64,000 bases of DNA, from the NCBI RefSeq assembly GCF_003259615.1, contig NZ_QLLR01000012.1, positions 1-64,000 on the forward strand, read 5' to 3'. The stretch is from Pedobacter cryoconitis. GTDB taxonomy: Bacteria > Bacteroidota > Bacteroidia > Sphingobacteriales > Sphingobacteriaceae. The translations under genes and the position numbers were made by a program. The notes under the pieces were generated by a model, which saw only the letters and a program-made list of their open reading frames with translations, searched no databases and was not told the origin of the DNA. This document shows positions 8,707-18,764 of the stretch, one piece after another; the first letter of the stretch is position 1, and each line of letters starts with the position of its first letter.

Positions 8707-10317
8707 TTAGAAATTGCCTTTCGCTATATCCCACCATACTCTGACACCACCATTATCCTGCCCGCCAATTAATTGTACAGCTTTTGCAAGCTCTGTACCA
8801 TTTGAGGTTTTCTCATTAGAAGGATAAGGTAAACGGCGGATCTGAATTTGTGTATCAATCAATCCATTGCTTGTATTGTTAACTACAGGGAATAACTTTG
8901 GATAACCTGTACGACGGAATTCTGTCCATGCTTCTTGTCCTTCAGGAAAAACAGCCAGCCATTTCTGCGTCATGATACGTTCTAATTTCACTTCGTTAGC
9001 AGCAGCATCATCCCATTTAATGGTCATCGTAGAAACAGCCTTAATGTTATTTACAGCATTCTTTGGATCTACATAATCCGCTTGTTTACTAGTTGCATCA
9101 TTGATATAGGCAGTTGCATCGGTAACTCCCCACTGTGACATGGAAACAGTAATCCCTTTTTCATAATTTGCTTTAGGATCTCCTGCATTAGCCCAGCCTC
9201 TTAAACCAGCTTCTGCTTTTAAAAACCAAACCTCAGCAGCAGTCATAATTTGCTGCGGGGCCATAATTTTAAATGTTTTAACTGTATTTAAACTTGCATA
9301 AGTAGTATAATCACCTTTAGACGGGATGTTAGAACCAATTCTGATTCCAATATACTGACCATTAAAAGCAGCATCAGTTGCAGGACTGGCAAATGATGTT
9401 AACCTTGGATCATTGTAGCCCAGCAGATAGGTTGCCAGTGTAGCACCTAAACGGCTATCGCTATAATCATTTGTCAACTGAAAAAGATCATTAACCGAAC
9501 CTGGGGCCACTGCAATAGCCGCGTTATCAGTAGCATCAGTCAATAAACCACCCGTTGCACTCATTGCTTTCTCCGCCTGTAACTTTGCAGTTGCAGGATC
9601 TGCTTTAACAATGTGCATTGCTAAACGTAAGCGTAAAGAGTTGGCAAACTTGATCCATTTCGAATAATCACCCCCATAAATCCTGTCATAAGCTGTGAAA
9701 GGCTTTGCACCAGGGTTTGCAGTCTGAAAAGTCTGCAGGTTGTTAACCGCGGTATCAAGCTCATTAAAGAACTGATTATATACACTTTGCTGAGTGTCGT
9801 AAGGCGTATTGGTCAACGTTTTACCAACAGCACTATATGGAATCGGGCCAAATTTATCAGTAACCCTGTGCATCGCTTCTACTTTCACGATTAAGGCAAT
9901 TGCCCATAAATCAGGATTAGCAGTTCTCAGTCCTAATCTAGCCATTTTATTAACAGGGGCCATTACATAAGTATACTGATCATTAAATCCTGTTTTATCC
10001 CAATCATCAACCGGAGAATAGTTCAGGTCATAATTCGCCTTAAAAGGATTTGGAGACATCATGTATCCAGAGAAACCATCTGCACTTAAATTCTGTGCAA
10101 TCTGGTAGTTTCTAAAGATAGATGATTGTAAAGGCGGAAGTAGAGTAGGCAATTTAATTTCACTGTCAGGAATACCTGTTCCATCAGTTGCATCTTTTTC
10201 GAAATTCTTTTTGCAGCCTACCGCAGTAAGCAATAATAAACCAGATAAAATGACCGCACCAGAACGGGCAACTTTAGTCAGGCTGCTGTTATTTATTAAT
10301 TTATGACTCGTGTTCAT
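8707..10317 (-). CDS. SusD-like surface lipoprotein
   Basis: A 536-residue protein with a long N-terminal segment followed by lipobox LLTAVGC (cysteine at 35) and KKNFEKD. SusD-family features include KFGPIPYSAVG, YSKWIKFANSLRLRLAMHI, and the C-terminal GQEAWTEFRRTGYPKLFPV. It follows its SusC partner by 24 bases on the same strand. It should capture the oligosaccharide or peptide that its SusC imports. The downstream GH92 mannosidase suggests the ligand is a mannose-containing glycan, by association only. The start is taken at the annotated ATG; a second possible start further in would still leave the lipobox intact. Confidence 0.92.
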   Translation of the reverse strand: MNTSHKLINNSSLTKVARSGAVILSGLLLLTAVGCKKNFEKDATDGTGIPDSEIKLPTLLPPLQSSIFRNYQIAQNLSADGFSGYMMSPNPFKANYDLNYSPVDDWDKTGFNDQYTYVMAPVNKMARLGLRTANPDLWAIALIVKVEAMHRVTDKFGPIPYSAVGKTLTNTPYDTQQSVYNQFFNELDTAVNNLQTFQTANPGAKPFTAYDRIYGGDYSKWIKFANSLRLRLAMHIVKADPATAKLQAEKAMSATGGLLTDATDNAAIAVAPGSVNDLFQLTNDYSDSRLGATLATYLLGYNDPRLTSFASPATDAAFNGQYIGIRIGSNIPSKGDYTTYASLNTVKTFKIMAPQQIMTAAEVWFLKAEAGLRGWANAGDPKANYEKGITVSMSQWGVTDATAYINDATSKQADYVDPKNAVNNIKAVSTMTIKWDDAAANEVKLERIMTQKWLAVFPEGQEAWTEFRRTGYPKLFPVVNNTSNGLIDTQIQIRRLPYPSNEKTSNGTELAKAVQLIGGQDNGGVRVWWDIAKGNF

Positions 10318-10341
10318 GTGTTTAAATTTTAATAATGGTTC

Positions 10342-13300
10342 TTAGAAAGTAACGTTAAGGTTAAAACCAAGACTGCGGATAGCAGGCTGATTAAATACAT
10401 CAACACCTGAAAGTCCGTTTCCAGTAGAAAGCGTAAGTTCAGGATCATATGGAGCTTTCTTGTAGAAATACAATAGATTTCTTCCCGTCACTGCCAGTTT
10501 CAAGTTTTTAACAAACTTGTCCTTGATCGGGAAGGTATAACCTAAAGAAGCCTCACGCAAACGTACTACCGTAGCACTGTACATGTACTGTCCTGTTACA
10601 CCACTTCTTCCACCGATGGTTTTATACCATAATTTAGGGTCAATCTGAGTAACCGCATTTCCATTTGGATCAACACCATTAATCTCCACAAAACCACGGT
10701 CACGTGCTTCGCCACTTACTTTTGAAACACCATATTCGTCCAGCATTGCCTGAGTGATCGACATCACCTGGCCACCGAATTTTCCATCGACAAGCAAATT
10801 CAGGTTAAAGTTTTTATAGCTAAAATTGTTGCTCCATCCCAATTGAAATTTAGGGTTGGAATTACCTACATAACTAAAATCATTATTGGTTATTGGTGTG
10901 CCATTTGAACCAATCAGAATACGTCCCTGCGCATCATATTTTAATGTCTTTCCATAAATATCGCCATAAGATCCACCAGTAGTAATGTGAGACTCATAAC
11001 CATTGTTATAATTTCCGGTCATTATAAATTCATTGATACCTTCTTTAGAAGCCACATCTATAATTACGTTTTTATTCCTTGAACCATTGAATGAAGTATT
11101 CCATTCAAAATCAGAGGTTTTAATCGCATTATAGCCCAGCATAAACTCGAAACCAGTATTCTGTACATTACCAGCATTAACATAACCAATAGAATAACCA
11201 GTAGCAACAGAAGGTGCAATCTGAATAAACTGGTTGTAAGTATTTGACTTGTAATAACTGAAGCTTAAGCTTAATTTATTCTCGAAAAATCTCATATCAG
11301 CACCAAATTCCCAGGATTTAGTCTTTTCAGGTTTCAACTTTGGGAAAGGTGCTACCGTACTTACCACGATTGAACCACTGTCATCAGTATAGTTAACCGG
11401 GTTAGTCACATATTGTGGAACACTATTACCAACCTCTGCATAACTACCTCTTACTTTAGCATAAGAAATTACTTCTGGCAGATGGAACATCTGGTTTAAA
11501 ATAAAACTAAGACCAACAGATGGGTAGAAATAAGATCCGTTTGGTGTAAATGCCAGGTTCGAAGACCAGTCATTTCTACCTGTAACTGTTAAAAATGCCC
11601 AATCTTTATAAGAAAGGTTTGCATTTCCAAAGATGGACTGCAATTGATTTCCATTTGCAGGCAAAGTTTTTGCATTACTCACTGTAGAGTTCAGCACTGT
11701 ATTTTGTGTAATAAAAAGATTCGGTGTATTTAAACCTTGTCCGGCTCCGATAGTAACACCGGTAGTACGAATATCTTTAATACTTGTACCTAAAATTCCG
11801 TCAAGCTTAAAGTCACCCATTGCAGGTGCCGTAAAAGTAGCCAGGAAGTCACCATATTTTTGTTCTACTGTCTGGTTATTTAAGATCATCTGTCCATTTT
11901 CTTTAGAAAGGACACCAGTAGTACCTGAGTAAAGATCTTGTTCGTAGCTATCAGTAGTTCTGTCTAAGTTTCCTCTAACCTGCAGGTTTAACCAGCTGTT
12001 CACCTCATACTTAACACTACCGTTCAATAAAATACGGTTTCTGTTACTGAAGTTTAAATTGCGGTTAGTTACCCACCATGGATTTTGCTGCACATCATTC
12101 TTTAGCACAAACCAGTTCTGTCTGTTATAACCTTGCTGATCACCTAGCTCATATTGATTTTTATAAGGCGTGATGTCATTTCCTCTTGGGAAAAGGTATA
12201 GACCTGTCAATGGATTGAAATATAGTCCAAGACCAGGTGTGTTATCAATTTTTTGTGCGATATAATTGATATTTCCGTCTACAGTCAACTTATTATCCAG
12301 GAACCGTGCTGTTTCGCGCAAATTGAAGTTATGTCTGCTTAACTTGTTTCCAGGTTGAATTCCCCTGGCAGCAGTATTTGCGTAGGATACATACGTTTGC
12401 GCATTTTCAGATCCTCCTGAGAGGTTGATAGAATTGGTGAAGTTTGTTCCGGTCTGAAAAAACTGTTTCAGATTGTCCTGACTTCCGCCAGAAATTTTAG
12501 GTCCGTAACTATCAGTTGATCCTGCTGAGCTCTGGCCATAATTATTTTGAAACTCTGGCTTGAAAGCAGCATTATCTACTTGTAAAGAGCTGGAATAATT
12601 GATAATTGCCTTTCCAGCCTTTCCTTTTTTAGTCGTAATTATAATAACACCATTCGCTGCATCACTTCCGTATAAAGCAGAAGCAGAAGCACCTTTTAGT
12701 ACACTCATGCTCTCAATATCGTCAGGATTCAGATTGGAGATCCCATCACCACCGTCTACATTGGTATTTCCACCCATTGTATTCGTTGGCTGACTGTTAC
12801 TGTTAGCGCTGTTAGACATCGGTACACCATCAATCACATATAAAGGTTGATTGTTTCCGGCAATTGATCTGTTTCCGCGCAAAACTACTTTTGCAGAGCC
12901 ACCCACACCAGAAGCACTTGGTGAAATTGTTACCCCGGCAATTTTTCCGTTTAGTGAATTCATCAGGTTATCACTTTTCACCGTCGTCAGATCTTTATTA
13001 GAGATCTGCTGCGTAGCATAAGTAAGTGATTTTTCTGATTTCTTAACACCTAAAGCTGTAACCACTACCGTATTCAATTCTTGTGCACTAGATTTCAACA
13101 CAATATCAACAGTAGCCTGAGTGCCAACCGTGATTTCTTGTTTATCATAGCCTATATAGGAGAAAACGATAATATCACCTGCCTTAGCAGTGATACCATA
13201 TTGTCCGGACGCATTGGTTTGCGTAACCAGCTTGGTTCCTTTAACCTGCACTGATACTCCTGGCAAAGTTGTTCCGGTTGCATCGCGCACTGTTCCCTTC

Positions 13301-13434
13301 ACCTCATCGGCAGCAGAGAAACCTGGAATGTTCATTAAAGGAGTTAATAGTTTAGGATGGTCTGACTTTACCGTTGCAAAAGCATGCGACGAAGCGTAAA
13401 GTAGTAAACACGTCAATTGTAATGTTTTTTTCAT
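10342..13434 (-). CDS. SusC/RagA-family TonB-dependent transporter
   Basis: A 1030-residue outer-membrane transporter. A signal peptide (about 1-20, ending AFA) is followed by an unusual spacer of some 25 residues, then the carboxypeptidase-regulatory-like domain (VKGTVRDATGTTLPGVSVQVKG, from about 45) and the plug with LYVIDGVPMSNS and SVLKGASASALYGSDAANGV. The barrel ends in GFNLNVTF. No STN domain is present, so it is unlikely to signal to the ECF/FecR pair transcribed divergently from 13638. The 203-bp region between them must hold both promoters. It forms a transcription unit with the SusD gene downstream and possibly GH92. Confidence 0.95.
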   Translation of the reverse strand: MKKTLQLTCLLLYASSHAFATVKSDHPKLLTPLMNIPGFSAADEVKGTVRDATGTTLPGVSVQVKGTKLVTQTNASGQYGITAKAGDIIVFSYIGYDKQEITVGTQATVDIVLKSSAQELNTVVVTALGVKKSEKSLTYATQQISNKDLTTVKSDNLMNSLNGKIAGVTISPSASGVGGSAKVVLRGNRSIAGNNQPLYVIDGVPMSNSANSNSQPTNTMGGNTNVDGGDGISNLNPDDIESMSVLKGASASALYGSDAANGVIIITTKKGKAGKAIINYSSSLQVDNAAFKPEFQNNYGQSSAGSTDSYGPKISGGSQDNLKQFFQTGTNFTNSINLSGGSENAQTYVSYANTAARGIQPGNKLSRHNFNLRETARFLDNKLTVDGNINYIAQKIDNTPGLGLYFNPLTGLYLFPRGNDITPYKNQYELGDQQGYNRQNWFVLKNDVQQNPWWVTNRNLNFSNRNRILLNGSVKYEVNSWLNLQVRGNLDRTTDSYEQDLYSGTTGVLSKENGQMILNNQTVEQKYGDFLATFTAPAMGDFKLDGILGTSIKDIRTTGVTIGAGQGLNTPNLFITQNTVLNSTVSNAKTLPANGNQLQSIFGNANLSYKDWAFLTVTGRNDWSSNLAFTPNGSYFYPSVGLSFILNQMFHLPEVISYAKVRGSYAEVGNSVPQYVTNPVNYTDDSGSIVVSTVAPFPKLKPEKTKSWEFGADMRFFENKLSLSFSYYKSNTYNQFIQIAPSVATGYSIGYVNAGNVQNTGFEFMLGYNAIKTSDFEWNTSFNGSRNKNVIIDVASKEGINEFIMTGNYNNGYESHITTGGSYGDIYGKTLKYDAQGRILIGSNGTPITNNDFSYVGNSNPKFQLGWSNNFSYKNFNLNLLVDGKFGGQVMSITQAMLDEYGVSKVSGEARDRGFVEINGVDPNGNAVTQIDPKLWYKTIGGRSGVTGQYMYSATVVRLREASLGYTFPIKDKFVKNLKLAVTGRNLLYFYKKAPYDPELTLSTGNGLSGVDVFNQPAIRSLGFNLNVTF

Positions 13435-13637
13435 TTTTGCTGATTACAGTTAAATATTTTGGTTAGCTCTTTTGTCTTCAGAAATCCGTGAGGACAAACC
13501 CGGTATTTTTTATAAAAAAAACACGCGTTAAGGTAGAGACCCCTTTTAAGCGGGAATTGCCTACAAGAAAATTGTTTTTATTATTTAACTTGCCCATTCT
13601 TATAACTATTCTATTAATCAATTAACTGCTAAAGGCT

Positions 13638-14270
13638 TTGAAACCTGACTTATCTCCTTTATGGACAAAGGTTTGCGTAGAGGATGATGTTAAAGCTTTT
13701 GAAGCTTTATATTATCTTTTATTTAACAAGCTGATCAAATTCTGCATCTATTATGTGGGCAGAAAAGAAGTAGCCGAAGAGATTATCTCCGACATCATGG
13801 TGAGGTGCTGGGAAAACAGGAAAGCAGAAACAGTTATCCTCAACCTGGAAACTTATCTTTTTACAGCAGTCAGAAACCAGTCCCTGAAGTATATTAAGAA
13901 AAACGCCAATGTTCATCTGGTAGAAATTGAGCCTGCCAATGAATTCCGGATGATGGATAATACTGATCCTGAAAAACAGTTGGAAAATAAAGAATTGCAT
14001 CATAAATTAGACCAGGCGATTGACAAGCTTCCGCAGCAGGCCCGGATCATCTTTAAGCTCATTAAAGAAAACGGGATGAAGTACAAAGAGGTTGCGGAAA
14101 TTCTGGAGATTTCACCAAGGACAGTACAAACACAATTATTCAGGGCGATAGATAAATTAAGAGTAAGTCTTAAGGCTTATCATGCTATTTATACAAAATA
14201 TAAGCCTGACGATAATGCTGTCAATTTAACAGTTTTAATATTTTTTTTACATATTTTTCATTTCTTGTAA
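13638..14270 (+). CDS. ECF-type RNA polymerase sigma factor
   Basis: A 210-residue sigma factor using a TTG start; an in-frame stop at 13623 and no upstream ATG force this choice. Region 2 is seen around FEALYYLLFNKLIKFCIYYVG and EEIISDIMVRCWENR, and region 4 at LDQAIDKLPQQARIIFKLI with the helix-turn-helix YKEVAEILEISPRTVQTQL. The gene is followed after 53 bases by a FecR-type anti-sigma gene and then by an STN-bearing SusC, the standard cell-surface signalling layout of Bacteroidota. It presumably directs transcription of the SusC/SusD genes at 15435-20362 when ligand is bound. The C-terminal tail (LTVLIFFLHIFHFL) is unusually hydrophobic. Confidence 0.93.
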   Translation: MKPDLSPLWTKVCVEDDVKAFEALYYLLFNKLIKFCIYYVGRKEVAEEIISDIMVRCWENRKAETVILNLETYLFTAVRNQSLKYIKKNANVHLVEIEPANEFRMMDNTDPEKQLENKELHHKLDQAIDKLPQQARIIFKLIKENGMKYKEVAEILEISPRTVQTQLFRAIDKLRVSLKAYHAIYTKYKPDDNAVNLTVLIFFLHIFHFL

Positions 14271-14323
14271 GCAATTTTAACAAAAAAGGGTACTACTATA
14301 TATAAAGCAATAAATAACGTCCA

Positions 14324-15391
14324 ATGACTGATCAAAAATTCACTGAATTACTTAGCGAAAAATTATCGGGTGAAATCTCCGCCGATGATGATCAGGGTTT
14401 TATGGCGATGCTTGCAGCAAATGAAGATTACAGGCGTGAATATGAATCTTTAAGCGCCTATTTTCAACGTAAAGAACAACCTTACGAGAACATAGATATA
14501 GTATTTCAACAGATCAAAGAGCGGATCAACGTTGTTGGTGCAAACCCTAAACCGATTTTCAAACCAGCAGCAGAAAAACGCTCATTTAAGCAATGGTATC
14601 GTATTGCAGCTATTTTCATTTTTGGCCTTTGCACCTTTTTCGCTTACCAGTTTTTCAAGGCAAAAAATGTAGCCGGTCTTCCTGCAACTATGGCCTGGAA
14701 GAAATCATATACCCCAGGCAGGCAAACCTCTACTATTTTACTTGCCGACGGCAGTAGGGTGACCTTAAATGCTGCAAGTGAAATTAAATATCCTGCATCC
14801 TTTAAAGGGCAGACCAGGGAAGTCTATTTAACTGGTGAAGCATTTTTCGATGTGGCTAAAGATCATACGCACCCATTTATCGTACATACAAAAAATATCA
14901 GCATCAAAGTACTCGGTACTGCATTTGATGTAAAGTCTTACCCAAATGACCATGCAACAGAAACCACGCTGCTTAGAGGGAAAGTAGAAATTACACTCAA
15001 CAAAAGACCTGAAAAGCATATTCTGTTAAATCCTGCAGAGAAATTCACGTTAAAGCATGCTGCCACTCCAGCCGTTGAACACCTGAATGGAGATATTTAC
15101 AGCATCACACCACTCACTTATTACAAAGACGATAAGGATGCTATTCTGGAAACTTCCTGGATGAACAATAAACTCCTTTTCAGAAACGAGTCATTTTCAG
15201 AGCTGAGTTTGCGTTTATCCAGATGGTATGGCGTAGATTTCGTCTTTAAGTCCGATAAACTGAAGGATTATAAATTTACCGGAGAGTTTGAAAAAGAGAG
15301 CCTGTCAGAAGCCTTGAAGGCGTTACAGTTCATTACCCCTTTCGACTACAAAATACAAGGAAAAACTATCTATCTTTACCCTGTGAAGTAA
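14324..15391 (+). CDS. FecR-family anti-sigma factor
   Basis: A 355-residue inner-membrane protein. The cytoplasmic N-terminal part (1-85) is followed by one membrane helix (WYRIAAIFIFGLCTFFAYQFF, about 87-107). The periplasmic FecR domain contains ADGSRVTLNAASEIKYP, REVYLTGEAFFDVAKD and KVLGTAFDVKSYP, and the protein ends in a DUF4974-type domain with SLSEALKALQFITPFDYKI. In this family the periplasmic part senses the STN domain of the partner receptor and controls release of the sigma factor. The partner SusC starts 43 bases downstream. The gene organisation makes it specific for the sigma factor at 13638. Confidence 0.93.
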   Translation: MTDQKFTELLSEKLSGEISADDDQGFMAMLAANEDYRREYESLSAYFQRKEQPYENIDIVFQQIKERINVVGANPKPIFKPAAEKRSFKQWYRIAAIFIFGLCTFFAYQFFKAKNVAGLPATMAWKKSYTPGRQTSTILLADGSRVTLNAASEIKYPASFKGQTREVYLTGEAFFDVAKDHTHPFIVHTKNISIKVLGTAFDVKSYPNDHATETTLLRGKVEITLNKRPEKHILLNPAEKFTLKHAATPAVEHLNGDIYSITPLTYYKDDKDAILETSWMNNKLLFRNESFSELSLRLSRWYGVDFVFKSDKLKDYKFTGEFEKESLSEALKALQFITPFDYKIQGKTIYLYPVK

Positions 15392-15434
15392 TACCGCTAA
15401 AGCGATATAGCTAACAGACGCGTAAATGTTATAG

Positions 15435-18400
15435 ATGAAGACCGTAGTCAAACTGCTGATTTTTTTTGTGCTGCAGGTTACCCTGAATGCCTATTCACAA
15501 ATTAAGGTAACACTGAAATTAAAATCTGCCGGTTTTGAGCAGGTCATTGATGCCTTACAAAATCAAACTCCCTATCATTTTATTTATAGCGCAGCGCAGC
15601 TCCCAACCCGGAAAATTACGCTGAAAGTTCGTGAAAAAGAAGTTCTCACTGTACTGGATCAGCTCTTAAAAGGCACCGGTTTCGCCTATAAATTATTGGA
15701 AAATAACCTCATTGCCATCCGGCCGTTAGTGGAAGGCAAAACCAGTATACTGATTAAAGGGAGAGTAACCGATGAAAATGCAAATCCTATGGCTAGAACC
15801 TCTGTTATGGTTAAGGGAACAAAGCTGAGTACCAAGACAGACCAGAATGGCGAATTTACTATCCTTACAGCCCCCAATTCAGTTCTTTCACTCAGCCAGG
15901 TAGGTTATCAGTACCGGGAATTTCCAGTACAGGAACAGCGCTCAGTACAAATCTCCATGCGTCCTTTGCAGAATGATCTGGATGAGGTCATGATTACTGC
16001 GCTGAATATTCCGAAAGATGAACGAAAAATCGGCTATGCCATTTCCGCCATAAGCGGATATGAGCTGACAAAAGCAAGAGAATCAAATATTGTCAATGCG
16101 CTGGAAGGACAAGTAGCCGGACTGAATATCAGCGGCGTGAATGGTGGTCCCAGCTCATCGGCCAGAATATTACTCCGCGGAGCAGCCAGTATGACTGCCG
16201 GATCTCCCCTGTTTGTAGTCAACGGAGTTCCCATTGACAATACACAACGCGGCAGTGCCAATGAATATGGAGGACCGGACTACGGGGATGGAATCAGTAA
16301 TATCAATCCGGACGATGTAGAAACGATCACCGTTTTAAAAGGCTCCGCAGCTTCAGCACTTTATGGTGCGCGCGCAGCAAATGGTGTGATCCTGATTACG
16401 ATTAAAAGCGCGAGGAAAAACTCAGGCACAGCCATAGAGTATAACACCAATCTATCTTTTGATAAAGTAATTAACAATACTGACTTTCAATATGAATATG
16501 GACAGGGTACACAAAACAAACGGCCAGAAACTGTTGCCGCGGCCGTAGCCTCTGGCTTGTACAGCTGGGGAGAAAGACTGGATGGCAAGCCTACCATTCA
16601 GTTCGACGGCAATAATCACCCTTACTCCGCAGTAAAAGATAATATTCAAAAATTCTATCGCACCGCCCCGGCTTTTACCAATACCATTTCGATAAGTCAT
16701 GGGGGTAAAAATAGTTCCGTTCACTTATCAGCTTCTAATCTTAATCAGCAATCCACTATCAGAAACAGCAATTTAGACCGGAAAACGGTTAATCTTTATA
16801 CGACGCATGACCTGACAAAAAAATTAAGTATCACTTTTAACGGAAATTATATCCGCGAGTACAATAAAAATAGGTCTTATCTGAGTGATGGGCCTTTAAA
16901 TGCAAATTATGGAATTGCTGCGCTGGCCACAAACATAAACCAGGCAACTTTATCTCCTGGATATAATTTAAAAACGGGTGCTGAGACTCCCTGGAATGAC
17001 GATGAATACAAAACCAATCCTTATTTCATCCTCAGTAAACAGGCAGATTATTCAAGCCGTAACCGCTTTATTTCTTCGGCCTCTGCCAAATACAAATTCA
17101 GCGAATGGATTTATCTGCAGGCCAGACTGGGTTATGATAAAAGTGATGACGATATTCTGAGTGTTATTCCTACAGGCGCAGCTTTTTCTGTGAACGGAGA
17201 AGGCGGGATTAATTCCTTAAAAAAATCCAGTATTTCTGAATTAAACAGTGACTTTTTACTGGCAGCGAACAGAAATCTGAGTCCAGATCTAAACCTCGAT
17301 GTTTCTGTGGGGACCAATTTCCGCAAAAGAGAAGTTGAATCAGCGGGCTTAATGGGCTCCAGATTTATTGTTCCTTACCTGTATACGGCTTCTAATCTGA
17401 TCACTGTCATCAACAACAATACTTACGCTAAAATAGTCACAGAATCGGCCTATTATACCGCTGATTTAAATTACAAAAACTACCTGAATCTATCTGCAAC
17501 GGGCAGGTATGATGTTTATTCCACCCTTCCCCGCAACAACAGGGGCATTTTCGTTCCCGGTGTTTCAGCAAGTTTCGTCTTTTCTGATCTGCTGAAATTA
17601 AAGGGGCTGAATTATGGGAAGTTAAGAGCAAGTTTTGCCAAAACCAGCGGAGAACCTATACAACCTTATACTACACAAACTTATTATTCAACAACCAGCG
17701 ATGTACACGGAATTCCATTGGGTAATTTTTCCAGAGATCTGCCCAATTATAATCTCCGTCCTTTCACCTTAAATGAATTTGAAACCGGGATTAACTTAAA
17801 AATGTTCAATAACCGCTTGTTCTTTGACTTCAATTATTTCCACCGGATCACGAATAATGAGATTATCAATGCCAAACAATCTGTCACATCCGGCTTTACT
17901 TCTGCCTATGTCAATTTAGGAACAACCCGCAATACCGGGGTCGAAATACTTTTACAGGGAATAGTTATTGATCACAAAGACTTCAAATGGAAAACAGGTT
18001 TTAATGTGAGTCATATTGATAACCGTTTATTAGCTATTGACGGGTCCAATAAATATGCTTTGGCAGGCACTTACAGACCTTTAAATGCTTACACAGCTAT
18101 GGTTGTTGGAAAACCCGTTACACAGATTATGGCTTATGATTATCTGCGTGATGCCAATGGCAATATGATCATTGGTTCTGATGGTATACCAGTACGGGGA
18201 GAATTAAAACCTATGGGAAGTACGCTGCCCAATGTTTATGGCGGTTTCAGCAACAATATCTATTATAAGAATTTCAATTTTTCTATGCTGATTGATTTTA
18301 AATACGGGAACAAGATCCTGTCAGCAACAGAGAATTATTCTTATGTGTTTGGCTTGAATAAAGCCACACTGGAAGGAAGAGAAACAGGTATTGTAGCTCC

Positions 18401-18764
18401 CGGAGTACACCCGGATGGTACCGTAAATACAACCAATGTACCTGCTTATAATTATTATCCGCAGCTGGCCACTAATATCTCGGCATTATCGGTGCTGAAT
18501 GGCAGTTTCATCAAAATCAGGCAAGTTACCCTGGGTTATACCATTCCTTCGAATAGTTTAAGAAGAACACCTTTCAGCGCAATTTCTATTGATTTAGTAG
18601 TCAGAAATCTGTTTACATTGGTCAAGTATACCAAAAATATCGACCCAGAGTCTGAGTTCTCCTCCAGCTTAAACTACGCCGGAATTGAGGGGGCATCTTT
18701 TCCCGCTACCCGGACTTTCGGTATCAATGTCAATTTTAAATTTCAACAAGGAAAGAAACCATGA
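15435..18764 (+). CDS. SusC-family TonB-dependent transporter with STN signalling domain
   Basis: A 1109-residue transporter. The signal peptide ends near NAYSQ (residue 22). An STN (secretin/TonB short N-terminal) domain follows at about 25-100 (FEQVIDALQNQTPYHFIY, VLDQLLKGTGFAYKLL), then the carboxypeptidase-regulatory-like domain (about 112-185), the plug with LFVVNGVPIDNTQ and TVLKGSAASALYGARAANGV, and the barrel. The STN domain is the part that contacts FecR, so this receptor signals through the FecR/ECF pair just upstream. Its stop overlaps the SusD start in ATGA, indicating coupled translation. The ligand is unknown. No enzyme is encoded in the same unit; the nearest candidates are GH18 and GH97 on the far side of transketolase. 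Confidence 0.95.
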   Translation: MKTVVKLLIFFVLQVTLNAYSQIKVTLKLKSAGFEQVIDALQNQTPYHFIYSAAQLPTRKITLKVREKEVLTVLDQLLKGTGFAYKLLENNLIAIRPLVEGKTSILIKGRVTDENANPMARTSVMVKGTKLSTKTDQNGEFTILTAPNSVLSLSQVGYQYREFPVQEQRSVQISMRPLQNDLDEVMITALNIPKDERKIGYAISAISGYELTKARESNIVNALEGQVAGLNISGVNGGPSSSARILLRGAASMTAGSPLFVVNGVPIDNTQRGSANEYGGPDYGDGISNINPDDVETITVLKGSAASALYGARAANGVILITIKSARKNSGTAIEYNTNLSFDKVINNTDFQYEYGQGTQNKRPETVAAAVASGLYSWGERLDGKPTIQFDGNNHPYSAVKDNIQKFYRTAPAFTNTISISHGGKNSSVHLSASNLNQQSTIRNSNLDRKTVNLYTTHDLTKKLSITFNGNYIREYNKNRSYLSDGPLNANYGIAALATNINQATLSPGYNLKTGAETPWNDDEYKTNPYFILSKQADYSSRNRFISSASAKYKFSEWIYLQARLGYDKSDDDILSVIPTGAAFSVNGEGGINSLKKSSISELNSDFLLAANRNLSPDLNLDVSVGTNFRKREVESAGLMGSRFIVPYLYTASNLITVINNNTYAKIVTESAYYTADLNYKNYLNLSATGRYDVYSTLPRNNRGIFVPGVSASFVFSDLLKLKGLNYGKLRASFAKTSGEPIQPYTTQTYYSTTSDVHGIPLGNFSRDLPNYNLRPFTLNEFETGINLKMFNNRLFFDFNYFHRITNNEIINAKQSVTSGFTSAYVNLGTTRNTGVEILLQGIVIDHKDFKWKTGFNVSHIDNRLLAIDGSNKYALAGTYRPLNAYTAMVVGKPVTQIMAYDYLRDANGNMIIGSDGIPVRGELKPMGSTLPNVYGGFSNNIYYKNFNFSMLIDFKYGNKILSATENYSYVFGLNKATLEGRETGIVAPGVHPDGTVNTTNVPAYNYYPQLATNISALSVLNGSFIKIRQVTLGYTIPSNSLRRTPFSAISIDLVVRNLFTLVKYTKNIDPESEFSSSLNYAGIEGASFPATRTFGINVNFKFQQGKKP

